Part shown: positions 1 to 12,100 of the stretch, in pieces
How positions within the stretch are numbered: the first letter of the stretch is position 1
Layout: the number at the start of each line of letters is the position of its first letter
From: Pleodorina starrii
Lineage: Eukaryota; Chlorophyta; Chlorophyceae; Chlamydomonadales; Volvocaceae
DNA length: 64,000 nt
Assembly (NCBI GenBank): GCA_030267565.1
Contig: BRXU01000029.1
Coordinates: 665,001 to 729,000 of the forward strand
Direction of reading: 5' to 3'
Translations under genes and position numbers: made by a program
Notes under the pieces: generated by a model
The model's database searches: none
What the model was told of the DNA's origin: nothing
Seen by the model: the letters and a program-made list of their open reading frames with translations, nothing else

Positions 1-205
1 AACTGACTCTTTTGCGCCCTGGCATGCATGTCATAATGCGTATCATCATTATTACTACAGCTTGACATGATAAGTTCACAGCGCAATGCACGCATACGAT
101 AACTTAGGCGAAAGCTTCATACGGGAGGTTTATTTGTACCAGCCAGACACAAAATCTTGGAACCCCATTTGTTGTTGATACCAGTATGCTCTCACGGATC
201 TGCAG

Positions 206-3200
206 GTGGACTTCGAGGGTCTCCCCTTGATTCAGGGGCCTGGAAAGGAGCCCATGCGCATCCCTCATATTCGGCACGTGACCTTGGAGAAGATGGAGAT
301 GCTTGTGCAGCAACTGGCGGACGGCGGTCTGCTCGCTTCCTGGAGGCCAACCCGCTCGGTCATCCGGTAAATGACGCAAGCCTAGCTATTAGAAGCATAC
401 ACTTGCTTGGTGACCTACTGCGTGCGTGTGTGCACATGGTTGCATGGCCCGGGCAAATGCGCGCCTGCACTTTCGTCCGTTCTTGTCCGGCATCTCGATT
501 AATGTATATGCATACTCATCTAAGTCAAAAGTGCGGTCACTGCGGTAGTGGATGGGCTGTATCCGCCGAAGAGGCATCAGTCTGCTCTCTTACCACACGC
601 TAGGGCTTACGGTCCAGCGCAAACTTTCCTAGATGCATACTGGAGCGTGGTTTATTTCCTATGCATCTCATTCCAGCCCTCTCGCTCTGCTGCTTCCGCC
701 CCCAGGGAGAACCTGTACTGTCTGGGCTTCCGGCCGGCGTTGGTTTGCGAAAGTCACAAGGACTCGGTACGCGGTGCGGATTCCTGGATTATACGCAAGG
801 CCCCATACCTGAAGTTGTCGCTGCCGGCGTCCAAGTCATACCAGGTATGCTAGGTAGATCAGCTCTAGTTCACACCGAAGTAAGAAACCGCGCGGATGTC
901 TTCTAATTTTCACTAGCAGGCAAAACTCCATACTGATTTATTTGGCTGTGCATCTGGAGCTGTTCTATCTGCACCATACATGCTGCACTTGAACGGCCCG
1001 CCGCCGTTCTTAATTTACTCTTGAATTTTCCAGTTAGTTCCGCAAGTCACGCGTTTTCTTTTTAGATAGGCTTCAAACGCGTTTGCCGGGCTGGACCAAC
1101 CGACCTGAGCCAATAGGGGCGATCGTTCATCGGACTGTTCCATTCAATCAAGGCCGTCCGTCGATGCTCTTGGTTGGGTTGGCTGCTGTGCACCCCTGAC
1201 CGTACATACACGAACGAAGGAGCCTTTCGGCTGAGGTGCCTTAGGGCCAGCGATGGGGCATGACACGCCCACCGTAGAGTTTCCCCACACTACTGGCTGG
1301 GGCACCTATCTGGATGCACGCGAGTCAGCAAGAGCCTCCCTGCGTGGCGAAAGGATATGAGCTGGCCTGGCACGCGCGGGGAAGGGCCCGATTGCGGGCG
1401 TGGATGGGCCGTCAGCTGCCATGACCGCCATTTACCGCCGCTGCCATTGGATTGCTTTTGCGCGTTGGTCCCAAACCTACAAAACTGTTGGTGCACAGAA
1501 GATAGCTGGGATTTAGATAGGACTCCCACTGGCTCCGTCATTGATAGATGTTTTCACGTGCGTATCCATCCATACCATGATATATATTTGGCTTACTTAC
1601 ATGCATCTTGGTCACTACCGTAACAACCACCACTATCAGTGCATCCGTACTTCACGTGCGCGTGCAATGCTTCCCTGATATATAGGTGGAGGCCGTTACA
1701 TTTGAGGCAGAGGCACATGACCAGGTAGGGAGCGGAAGCGGTCTGCTCCTGTTGATGAAGAAGCCTTGCTTACGTAGTCGTGGATTTCGAATATATATGA
1801 AGATACAGCGAGTGTCGGCGTTCGATCGAGAAATGCCGGCTTTATTGTAACTTGTAGATAGTTGTACCTGTTCTCCACCCCCGCATACGTGCTCAGGTTG
1901 TGGGTAAAGCCTATAACGCGTCGGTCTCGAGGGCCCACCCTTTCTTCCTTGGGAAACAAATGAAGACCGTGAACTCCATTCATGTTAGTTTCGCATCGCG
2001 CATATGCATGAGCCTGGGTGCATGTTGCTATGTGTATCCCGCTCGGCTGCTTTCGTTCAGGGCCGCAGCAACAGTCCGGAAGAGTTCAAGGGGACGTATG
2101 TGGGATCCTATACGTGGGCGGAGCTGCAACTGTATGATTCTGATGGCAAAGTCGTCAGCACCAGCGGCGACCCGCGGCTCTACACCAACCTGCACGCCGA
2201 CAGTCGCCGGCAGACGTTCTTCGTGCTCCTCGGCACCGACAGCGAGCTTGTGGATACAATGAACCGCTGTGTGTTCGCTCCATCACCCCCAGCTGCAGCC
2301 GTGGACGCGATGAGGCAAGCCATGCGGAAACAAGAGCTGGAGGCGTCGCTGCGCAACGGGAGCATCACACAGAAGGCTGTAGGGGTGCATGAGCTGGTCT
2401 TTGAGATATGCGCGCAGTACCCGGCCTGGAGGCACTTCATCTACGGGGCCAAGATGGTGGTCCACCTGCGGCCTGCGGAGTGCAACAAGGCGACGGGTGC
2501 ATTCAGCGACTTTCTGGTGGGTGGTGGGTTATAATTTTTACGCGGTGGGTTAGGGTTTACGCACATTTACGCACGGGATGAGTGGACGGCGTGCACGTGG
2601 AGGTAGATGTATGGTCGCTTGCTTGGCACCGTTAAGTTTCATCAGTGCCGTGCATTTGTTCGTACAATGGTTTTTAGGATATACTATTCATATATATGAA
2701 CCTGCGAGATAGGGCGGGAGCACTACTGGAGCGACTTGATATCGGTGGTCTTTGCAGAGTCTACCTGGGCAGCTTGCCTCTGAGGAAGCTCCCTATCCTA
2801 CGTACCTAACCGGTTGCGCACTCCCTGAACTGCAAACGATCCTTTTCGCTTGCAGGACATTCACCGGAAACAGCAGGCCAATGCACCGTATTCTGAGGTG
2901 AGCCAATGCAACAATTTATTCTCTACTAACGCTTGGATAGCGGGTCTTGGCGGCCCGGAAAAAGGGGGTGCATTCACGAACGTCCACCTGTCGGTGCAAT
3001 CCACCCGCCCCGGCTCCGGCATATACGTGGATAACCCCGCCCCCTACCTAAGACTCATTCCTTGGCTCCTAACTCGACCTACCGGGGTGATAGCAAACAA
3101 TAATTGCAGCGAATACAGCGCGTCATGTACGTGAGCAGATGAACACACGTCTTTATTTGGAGTAGCTGCTTCATTCGTAGGACGGGCCGTTCCGTATCCT

Positions 3201-4776
3201 AATTGCTTTGTGCGTTGTGTCCAAGCAACCACTAGCTCCAAAAAGGAGAATCTGGTGCTTGTTACCTCGTGGGGTTCGTAAGACGCGACTCCCGCCCCCA
3301 GCCTCGCCGTGTCTTGCTTGCTTGCTTGTACTCATCCAACCTTGCTCGCACGAAGGCCATGGCCGTTTGGCCCTCTCGCACGCAATCCTTTTTACTGGTA
3401 AGCGTATCGTCCTTGACATGCAGAGCCCTGATGAGGCGGCAACTCGCCTGAAGGCGGAGACAAAGGAGGAGGCGGGGGCGGCCGCCGTGAATGCCGAAGC
3501 GGTGGCGGACGAGGAAGAGTCGGCGACCAGCCAGCTGGAGCAGGCGAAGTTCTTGATGCTGGTAGGTTTTGTATATATATGGATTTGGAGCGGCGATGGT
3601 GGGTCAGTGCTGTGCCATGGGACCCGCAGTGGTCCTTACGGTATACGGCACACCGTGCTGAGGTGAGGGTGTCATCAGCTACTTTAGACTTCCAAACAAC
3701 TCGTAACAATTGTTTTGCCGCCGTCTACCCATAAAGCAGTCCTGAGCATGGTACAGTGAGCGAGCAATGCTCAGACTGTAAATGCATTCGTGCAATTATG
3801 GCCCGCCGCTGGGCGGGCTAGCTGTACAGTCGACCTAGCTAGGATGGAGTATTTATTTCTTAGGCCTGCTCAACGTTTGTTCACAGAAAGACCGACGGTC
3901 ATCCCACGCGAACGCAGATCATGTCGGATGTGAAGCAGGAGGATCTTGAGAAGGCGGATACGCAGGGGTTGCTGGACCTGCAGAAGTATGCGAGGTTGGT
4001 GCTGGACTCGGAGCCAGGCAACAAGAACGCGTTGGCGCTGATGGAACGACTGAACCAGCTCTTGGTACGTAATAAATACCTGCGTGGGCATACTGTACAG
4101 GAGCATCCATTTTTCTTTTTTCTTTTTTTCCTTTTCCTTTTTCCTTTCCTTTTTTTACCTGGGCATACGATACACCGTTTTCTGGCGATGGCATGATTCA
4201 CTCAACGGTACTACAGACGGGGGACCCTGCACGAGTCAAACAAACCGCACACACGAAGGCTCGCTGGCTTCGCGGCCGAAGCAAGCCACCTGCTGCTGCC
4301 ATGCATTAACTAACGAAATTCGAAATGTATGTCAAAATCGGTCGGCAGATTCATTGACGACTGGACTTGCATACGCCGGCCGTCTGCATGAAACGAACAG
4401 CACTTGCTGTGACATTCACTTCTTCGCCGCCTTGCGTGGACCTGTACACAGCAGTCCCTCCATCCGTCGACCGTACTTGCCATCCATGCATGCGACGATC
4501 GCGGCCATTCAAATACATCTTCACGCAATCCCTGTATGTGAAACCTCTCCTCCGCACGTTCCGTTGTGTCATGCCTTCCTTCTCCCTGCCTCGGTATAGG
4601 CCGCCAAGGAGACCGGAAAGGAGGAAGCGCCCCTGATGTCATTAGTAGCGGACAGCTCTACGGCACCGGCCACCACTGCTGCTGTTGCTCCAGCAGTGGT
4701 CGACAAGGCGGTGGGAACACCGCCGGGGGCAACACCCGCCGTGGCGGATGCCAACGAGGCCGAGGTTAAGCCATAG
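206..4776 (+). CDS. NLR-type protein, paralog 1, C-terminal part only
   Basis: This is the 3' end of a multi-exon gene cut by the left window edge. Exons by splice borders and comparison with copy 2 are 206-366, 706-844, 1686-1724, 2061-2516, 2856-2897, 3424-3561, 3918-4064 and 4600-4776 (stop TAG). Phases chain perfectly: 1299 nt, 432 residues plus stop. The largest exon (2061-2516) encodes a 152-residue domain differing from copy 2 at only a few residues. I do not recognise its fold; it contains SYTWAELQLYDSDGK and FEICAQYPAWRHFIYGAK. The exon at 3424 has an Ala/Glu-rich linker where copy 2 has a poly-Glu run. For the exon at 3918, the acceptor at 3917 (cgcag) is preferred because the upstream cacag at 3886 gives a premature stop in this copy. 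The hydrolase, NB-ARC and LRR exons would lie left of the window, which is inferred from copy 2. No disabling change was found. Confidence 0.8.
3012..3038 (+). repeat. Dispersed 27-bp motif, copy in NLR1 intron
   Basis: A 27-bp sequence (ggctccggcatatac...ataacccc) is identical to 22241-22267 and related to 38938-38975. It sits in the intron after 2897, exactly where copy 2 of the duplication carries an unrelated ~440-bp segment. It is possibly the end or scar of a mobile element. Confidence 0.75.
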
Positions 4777-6872
4777 TCAGACGCGGCTGACGTGGTATGC
4801 AGCAGGTCAACCTTACCAGCCACAGTTGGGCTGTTGAACGAACACCCACGCCAGGCAGGGCGCGTTCTCATCCGTCCAGGCGCGACTGATGAAGGAGCTT
4901 TGTTAGTTCGTGCAATTCCGTGTTCGCTGTGAGTTGGACGACTGGTAGGATTGATGTGGACCGGGACGTGGTTCGTCAGGGCAGCAGCAGGTGATTAGGG
5001 GACTGATGAGAGAGCCATGATTCGCGTCCGTCCAAAGCAGACGGCCTTGACACGCGCCGGCGGGCATCCTCTGAGAGCACGCATTTTGAGTGCCCCCTGA
5101 ACAGAAGTGTGCCTGATGAGCCTATTTTCGTGTGTGAGCTATACATTTTGTGTGCCTCCGGAGTCCGTCCGAAGGCCTGTATCCAGTTGTGACACGCAGC
5201 TCCAGTCCGTATTAACTGACGCCGCGATGTGAGCAAGGGTCGTCGTAAGCACCGAGGCAAGAGGACACGGAAGGTGTTGGTATGGCTGGCTTGTGCCGTT
5301 GACTCCGCTGGGCTGCAACGGCCTGCTGGAGGTGTTTGGTAGCAGCGGCTTCCTGTTGGCGACTGCCGGCAGCAGACCGCCGGCGCTTCTTAGCCACCAT
5401 CTGCTACCACTGCTGCACGCAGGGACAGATTTTGTATCCCCTTGTGTGCGAGGCGGGGACTGTCAGTGCTGGAAGGTAATGTGCATGGGGTATATTATTG
5501 GATGTCAGAGGTGTTTGTCGTTTCTGCTAGCTGGCAATTCGAATATTCTATACATCCGTTGGTCCTGTGCTGAAGTGCTGTCATGCACCGTTGGTGTCGG
5601 CACATTTCCGGGGCAAATGCCCGGTGAGCGAGAGTGCGGAGAGACGACGTTAGGAAGAACCCTCGAGCGTATCCGGACGTATCTCCATCTCATGAGAGAT
5701 ATTTCGGTCAACTGTACCGCGAATCGTACGAAGATTCTCAGACTGTGAAGTTCAAATGCCATTTGACAGACAGACAGATAGACAACGGGAACGCGTGTGT
5801 TGGCCTATTGCAGCGAGCGTGCCGTACCGCTACTCGGACGGATTGCCGGCGCACTGGGCGCACGGGGCGGGTCCAGATACGAAAAGCCTCTATCCAACGC
5901 TATTATCAACACAATCAGCATGCTACAGCTGATGCAGCACCTTCGGTGCACGTGCCCAGGCAGGATGATCTATCTGCAAACGTCCTGTTCACCCGCCGTT
6001 CTTAACAAGCACCTGCGTTCATTGCCCCGCAAACAGCCCGCAGACGCTTTCCGTATTTCGGATCCTCGCTTTTGGTGCAACCGTGCTTTGTCTCCTTCAA
6101 TTGGGACCTACATATACATATGCTCTCTGCCATCCTCGCGTGAGAACCGACCCTGCGCAGCGTAGGAATGCTCCGGTTCCGGCCTCCTACGCGCGTCCTG
6201 CGCCTCGCGCATGCGTAACCGTCGCTTGACATCCAAACGCCATTCATATTGAATTTGTTCTTCTGATTGCGGTGACGGTTCAGAGATCTCCGCCGCGTAT
6301 TTCCTAAACCATTCGCGTAATCGTCGCAGCTCGCCAAATGGTCTTTTAGGCGTATTGTCTCCCCTCATTATCGTTTGTTGGTATTCCTTCGCGCTGCCTT
6401 CGCATTGTCCGCTTTAGGCTTTGCATTGCCCGCTTCCCGGTTTCGATCGGCCTTCTCCTATCTACCCGCTGTAAGTTCGTGATTCGCCTCGCCGCACCTC
6501 GCTTACCACTTACATACGTCCGCCATAACGGTTCTCTATCTTTTACGTTGTTATCAGCGTGCTTCGGTGCCGCTGACAATGCGATTGTACCGCAGCCGTT
6601 GCCGGCCACGAGTTTACTTTAGGCCCACAGATTGAGCTCACAACTCATTGTACTTCATCAGGTTAAACGACATTAAACTACAGCGCGCAGCAGCTTGCTA
6701 CAAAGAGATATAATATCGACCCTTCTTGGCCGCTGAAATCGAACATCGAACATCGGCATGGCTTCAACAAACCAAACCAGCATGCCCGAACTAAGGAATA
6801 CTTGCCGTACCTCTCACGAGCGTCGTACGCACGGGCTTTATCGTCTGGGCCTTACGAGCTCAAAGCTTGTAA

Positions 6873-7118
<246 letters not shown>

Positions 7119-7839
7119 TTATACCCTATTACCCTTTATTTTTATGTAATTTGCGTGCTCTCATAGATCACTGTTTGTATTCGCCAATATGATTGTGCGA
7201 GGGTTAAAATATGTGCTATTCATCGGCGGTCCGGTTTGGTGTTTCTTATGGCCACGACGTCGCCGAGGTAATCCCAAGGTAAGAATAAAAGAATTGCTCA
7301 TATACCTACCTTGCTTTCAAAGTTTGTGTTACTCCAAGCAACAGTTGATCCGCTAACGGGCACCTCCTTACACTACCGCTTCCTTTGCTTCCTGCGTATG
7401 CCATGCTTTGATGGCAAATAGGAACGACAGGCGAGTCGTCCTTATCCTCTCTCCAAGACGCCTAAGGAGGTAGGTGGATGGCGTGGAGATGTCACACAGT
7501 GCCCGTTCCAGAACATACAACCGGTTGATCAACATCACATCAACACAGCATCATACTTCCGCTTCGTCCTTGAAGTACTCGCGGAAATGAATGCGGAAGG
7601 AATTCGATTCGCTGCCGGCGGTATCACGGGCCCAGACCTCGAGACTCCGAATATACGAAACAACCGTGAACATGTTTTACCTATTTACAGCTAAGCATTT
7701 TTCAAGGGGGCTTCGGCCGTAGCGTGGAAGTACCCTGCCCAAAAAGCAACTCCGCCGCAAGTGTTTCAACGTGCTTGAACGATCCTACTCTGCATTAAAA
7801 GGTTCGCCCAAAATATCAGCAGTGTTCATATCTTCGTCG

Positions 7840-8240
7840 TCCGGATGATCCGAAGGCCCTAAGGGCCGTTTTGGACGAACGGCCGAAGGCCCGTTCGTCC
7901 GTCCGGACGAACAAAACACCGGCCCAAGGCCGGCGTTCGTCCACCAGCCAAACGAAAGAACTGGACCGGAATGGAACCCGTTCGTCATGATTCTTCCTCT
8001 GCTGGCTCGGGTCAGGACCGGGGCCTCTGCCCGCGCCGAGGCGGGCCGGGGCCTGTGGCCTGCAGTTTGCTGCAACAGGAATGCCGTGCCCAGCAGGCAC
8101 TCGAAGCCGGGTAGTACAGTTTACATTATTTGGCTGTTTTTCAAACATTGGCGGTGGAACGGTCGATTTTCCGGCCGGTTCCAGGCGTCATCCAGTTCGT
8201 TCGGCCGGCCGAACGAATCACGGCCTCGGAGGGGCCGTTC
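7840..8240. repeat. Cluster of short GC-rich palindromes
   Basis: Many short inverted repeats recur here, such as ttcgtccggacgaa, gttcggccggccgaac, aaggccctaagggcc and ccggcccaaggccgg. Dense subterminal palindromes of this kind are typical of non-autonomous DNA transposons. No ORF with a domain is present and no outer borders could be defined. Confidence 0.5.
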
Positions 8241-8417
8241 GTCCGCCAGCCAACGGGCAGCGGCCAAACCGGGCCCCTTTCGTCCACAGAAACGAAAGCC
8301 CACTGGATATCAGTGGTCTGTGCTTGCTGATGCGGGGTGCGTTCGTGGAAGCAACGCGTAACTGGACCTCGCCCCTGGCTCCTGGAGCCGCGTCCAACTA
8401 CGTACCCGTGCAACTAG

Positions 8418-8458
8418 GGGTGTCGGCTTCCTTGAAGCCGGAAAAGGGGCGGGGCCCC
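8418..8458 (+). repeat. Solo end of the ~1-kb repeat element (partial copy)
   Basis: About 40 bp match the left end of the elements at 23274 and (inverted) 37921: the hairpin ggcttccttgaagcc followed by ggggcggggcccc. The sequence beyond does not match, so this is a truncated copy or a different family member sharing the terminus. Confidence 0.7.
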
Positions 8459-9176
8459 TCTGCATATGTATGGGCCGCTTATTTCCGTAGAGCATGAGTG
8501 ATAACTGCTGGGCTGACGTCGCGTGCGTGTGTGCCTTGGACTCAGTCGGCCCAGTGCAGGTGTATGTGTTGTGACGTGCTTGTTATGAAGTGCCCTGGCG
8601 CAGCCGCAAGCGTCGGCCACAGACTTCCCAAAACAACGCCCGCTCCGCCTTCAGTATCCCGCTCCGAAATCCTGCTGGCACCCAGGCGGGTACCTGACTG
8701 TATGTTAAACCCTGCTGCTGCTTCACCTTGAGGAGCAAGCAAGCGCACATGTACTATGAAATGTTCGATCACATTAATGCGATAAGTCTAGCCCTAGCTA
8801 CCTTATGTAAGCAGCTGCCCCTTGCGCGCCTAGCTAGCTAGGAGTGCAGCAGCACCGTGCATGTGCACAGGGATGTCCGGCCCCGTCGGTACGTGCGAAG
8901 GAAATCCCACTGACACGTATATATTGCCTCGACAGACGCGCACGTGGATCCCCAGTTATCCCCTGGATCCCCGTCGATGTCCTATTATAATAAATTTTCC
9001 CGCACCGCATGGGTCCTTAGGGACTGCGTGGAAGGCCATATGCATGGCACCCGGAGGCCTTCACTTCCCGATGAGGTGACCCCCCATCTCGAATTTGCCC
9101 TTGTAACTACCAGAAGGTGTATGTCTAAATTGATCACACACTTTTCATAATCACCTCACCGGAATCGCACGCACGT

Positions 9177-12100
9177 GTGAGTTACTCTCTAACGAGGAAC
9201 GAAAACACACTAACGTGCTCCCATTCCTCCCTGCTGCTGCCGACGATGCACTTGTGCATTGTTTCAGATCTGGTTAGCCTTTTGAAAGAGCCGAACGAAC
9301 AGGGACGCGAATTTCTCCTGGTCAATGTCGACAACGGACCACCGACCGCTGCAACGTCGATGCATACTCAGCTAAGTGTTGAAATAAACCGACTCTACGT
9401 CCCCGGAGCTACACCAATGCGTGTCGACGCAGCAGACACCTTGGAAGCCACTCATGCCTGTAAGCAGGCAACCATAACCCAGCTAAATGAGCCCCACAAT
9501 GCGCAAATCTCCCTATCGATTACCAACTACCACAGCGAAGCATACGTAGGCAGCGATATGGCTTGGCATAGTAATTCAACTCGGCGATGCGTAAGGCAAA
9601 CCAGGCCCAGCCCACGAGTGACCCCGACAGCAACCACTGACTTGCGATATGACAGCAAGAATTGCCACCTTTCAGCCAGCAACCATAAAGTAGGCGCCCA
9701 GGACACCAACCCAATTGACCCTGGAGGGCCTCTGCCTCGACAAGACACCCCAGACAATGACATAGGACAGCACGCATACGATACCTCGAACACTTCCCTC
9801 GTATTGAAACGGCCTCCGCCACCATCTAGCGGCGACACCACTCAGGGCGCGAAGGAACACTATGCTACGGACGCACTCACAGAGATGGTTATCAAGTCCA
9901 AAAACGTAATTACCAATGGCAAACTAGACCAAAGATACGAGAGCTGTAAGGAGCCAACCGGCAGCAAGCTGACGAAGGGCCACATGCCGCCACATCGCCC
10001 GGAATGGAGCGCATTAATGCCAGGGAACGCACGATGCATATCCTACCTAAGTAGAATGGCATATAAATCAGCAAATAACAGCCATGAAAGCAGCAATACG
10101 TGGATGAGGACATTCGACACGCGTACGGGAGAAAGAGCCGGGCATATGGCAACCATAGAGATGCCGACGAGCCTGTCTTTACATACCGGCTATCCCCCCC
10201 ATCTTAGTTCGAATCAGCCATGCACCGCTCATATGCAGCCGCCACAGTTCATAAGCAGACCTCTGCTGTTCGCCACAAACGGCGTTGATCTCCACACGGC
10301 GCGAGCCGACTCTCTCCCACTGCACCACAAGGCACTCGAAGGCCCGCCCCCTAGAGACGGACTAGAAGGACACGACAACCTGGCAGGCGTGAGTATCAGC
10401 CTGAGGGCCAGCAATCAGGGCAGTCACAGTGCCACGACGACCGGCAGCACCCCTCGGGGGGCCGGCCCTGGGACATGGTGGGATCCCGCACAAACCGACC
10501 GAGGTGCGTGCGCCGCGAGCGACGCACAGATCTATGGTAACCGCGAGCCCACCTCACACAGCGTGAGAGGCCGGGAGCGACGGAACCCGAACGCGGTAGT
10601 CAGGACCAGCCTCTGGCTGCTGCGCCAGGCAGGCATGACCCTGCTCCACTGGATTCAGTTTGTAACGATGGCATACGTACAGTTTCATATCCTGTTATAT
10701 CGTTACATGGTACTGGCGCCCCTGGCCGTCGCCCTTGCCATGTATTGTGCACGCATTGCCGCTCTGAGCGCCATACACCTCGTACACATACTTAAGGCGG
10801 CGGTCCGACAAACCTTGCAACCCAACAGAACGCGGCGGGTACACACCGAATGGACTCGAGCCGCCCATACAATACTACTCATGCCCCTCGCATTCACCCC
10901 AAGCGCCCTAAACCTCGCCCTACAACCCCTGAACGACGTCGTCCACTATCTGCTCTCTGCATTCCTCCTGATCTGGGCGGGACGCCTGATCCTTGTAACA
11001 CTAGTTCTACCCCGAGGTGCCGCCCTGCTCCGCACCGTACGACATGCCGTACACACCATACACGTCGGCACCCGCCAAGTATGGAGCGCACCCGGACCCC
11101 TTGCACATCAGCTGGCATTCTTCGCCATTCTCACCCTGATCTGCTGGCAACAGATCACAGGGGACATCATTGCACTATACCTCGCAGCCGGCATCCTCAC
11201 CATCTCACGAGATATGCAGGCCACACCACCATTAGCACGCCGCGTGCACGGCCACGTCTGTGCCTGTGTTCTCGCCGGTTTGCTCACACACGTCCCAAGC
11301 ACGAGTCAAGGCGCGGTTGCGCCTCTCGCAACGGCGCTCGCTCTGCTGGTCTTGGACATCCCGAAAGCGACCCGCCTCAGCCGACCACAACATGAGCCCC
11401 AATACGGAGGGCCCGACGAGGGCACGACACGACACGCTGCAACACCTGCCCACACGACCGGCACAAACAACGCGCCGCGACGCCCCGAGGACGTCCCCTG
11501 GCCGCCACCGGAACACCCGCCCGAACAGGCAACCCCCACCTACCACGAAAAGCAACGAGCGCAGATGTGCATGATTCACGCCATTAACAACCTGCTCGGG
11601 GGCCCGTACATCGACCCAACCCACGTACTAAGCTACTGTCGTACCATGACAACACACATGCAGCAGCAAGGCCTCCATGCGGCGGCCGCCATCTGGAAGC
11701 ACGCGCACAACCCCATCACGGGCCACTTCTCCACCATAGTGCTGAACCACTACCTACGCCACAACGTACGGATCCGCGACGCCAGCAGCAACACACCCCA
11801 CGACACACACATCGCATCAGTGAGCACCGAGCTTCCGATCCGCAAAGGGGACCAGCTCGACACCCTCTGGGCACAACTCCCCCCCCACGCCCAAAGCTGG
11901 GGTTTCATAGTGCATCTCGAAGGCCATGCTGTCGCAGTCCGAAGGCAACACACGCATTGGTTCATTATTGACTCGCAATCGCCGCGCCCGACACAGCTGA
12001 CAACCAATTGGCCCCTCGCCCACGGCACTATCTACTGCCTCCAACACCGGCACAACAGCACCCCATGTCAAACACATGTCGACCTCCGGAATGTCACGCC

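Larger units (their letters stand above)
1..5580 (+). repeat. Segmental duplication, copy 1 (pairs with 30371-36140)
   Basis: The whole stretch aligns co-linearly, in the same orientation, with 30371-36140. Exons, most introns and about 0.8 kb past the stop codon correspond. Homology fades near 5580 after the shared stretch around 'ttctgctagct'. Introns are nearly as similar as exons, which points to a recent duplication. The left end lies outside the window, so the full length is unknown. Confidence 0.93.

Noticed and set aside
3887..3917. Frameshift or pseudogene signal in NLR1 (4-nt difference from NLR2 after cacag)
   Set aside because: Both copies have a second cgcag acceptor just downstream (3917 and 34768) that gives equal-length in-frame exons, so the upstream bases are probably intron.
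6108..6609. Charged minus-strand ORFs as a possible transposon gene fragment
   Set aside because: Two overlapping short ORFs in different frames; no recognisable motif and no splice join that makes a domain.
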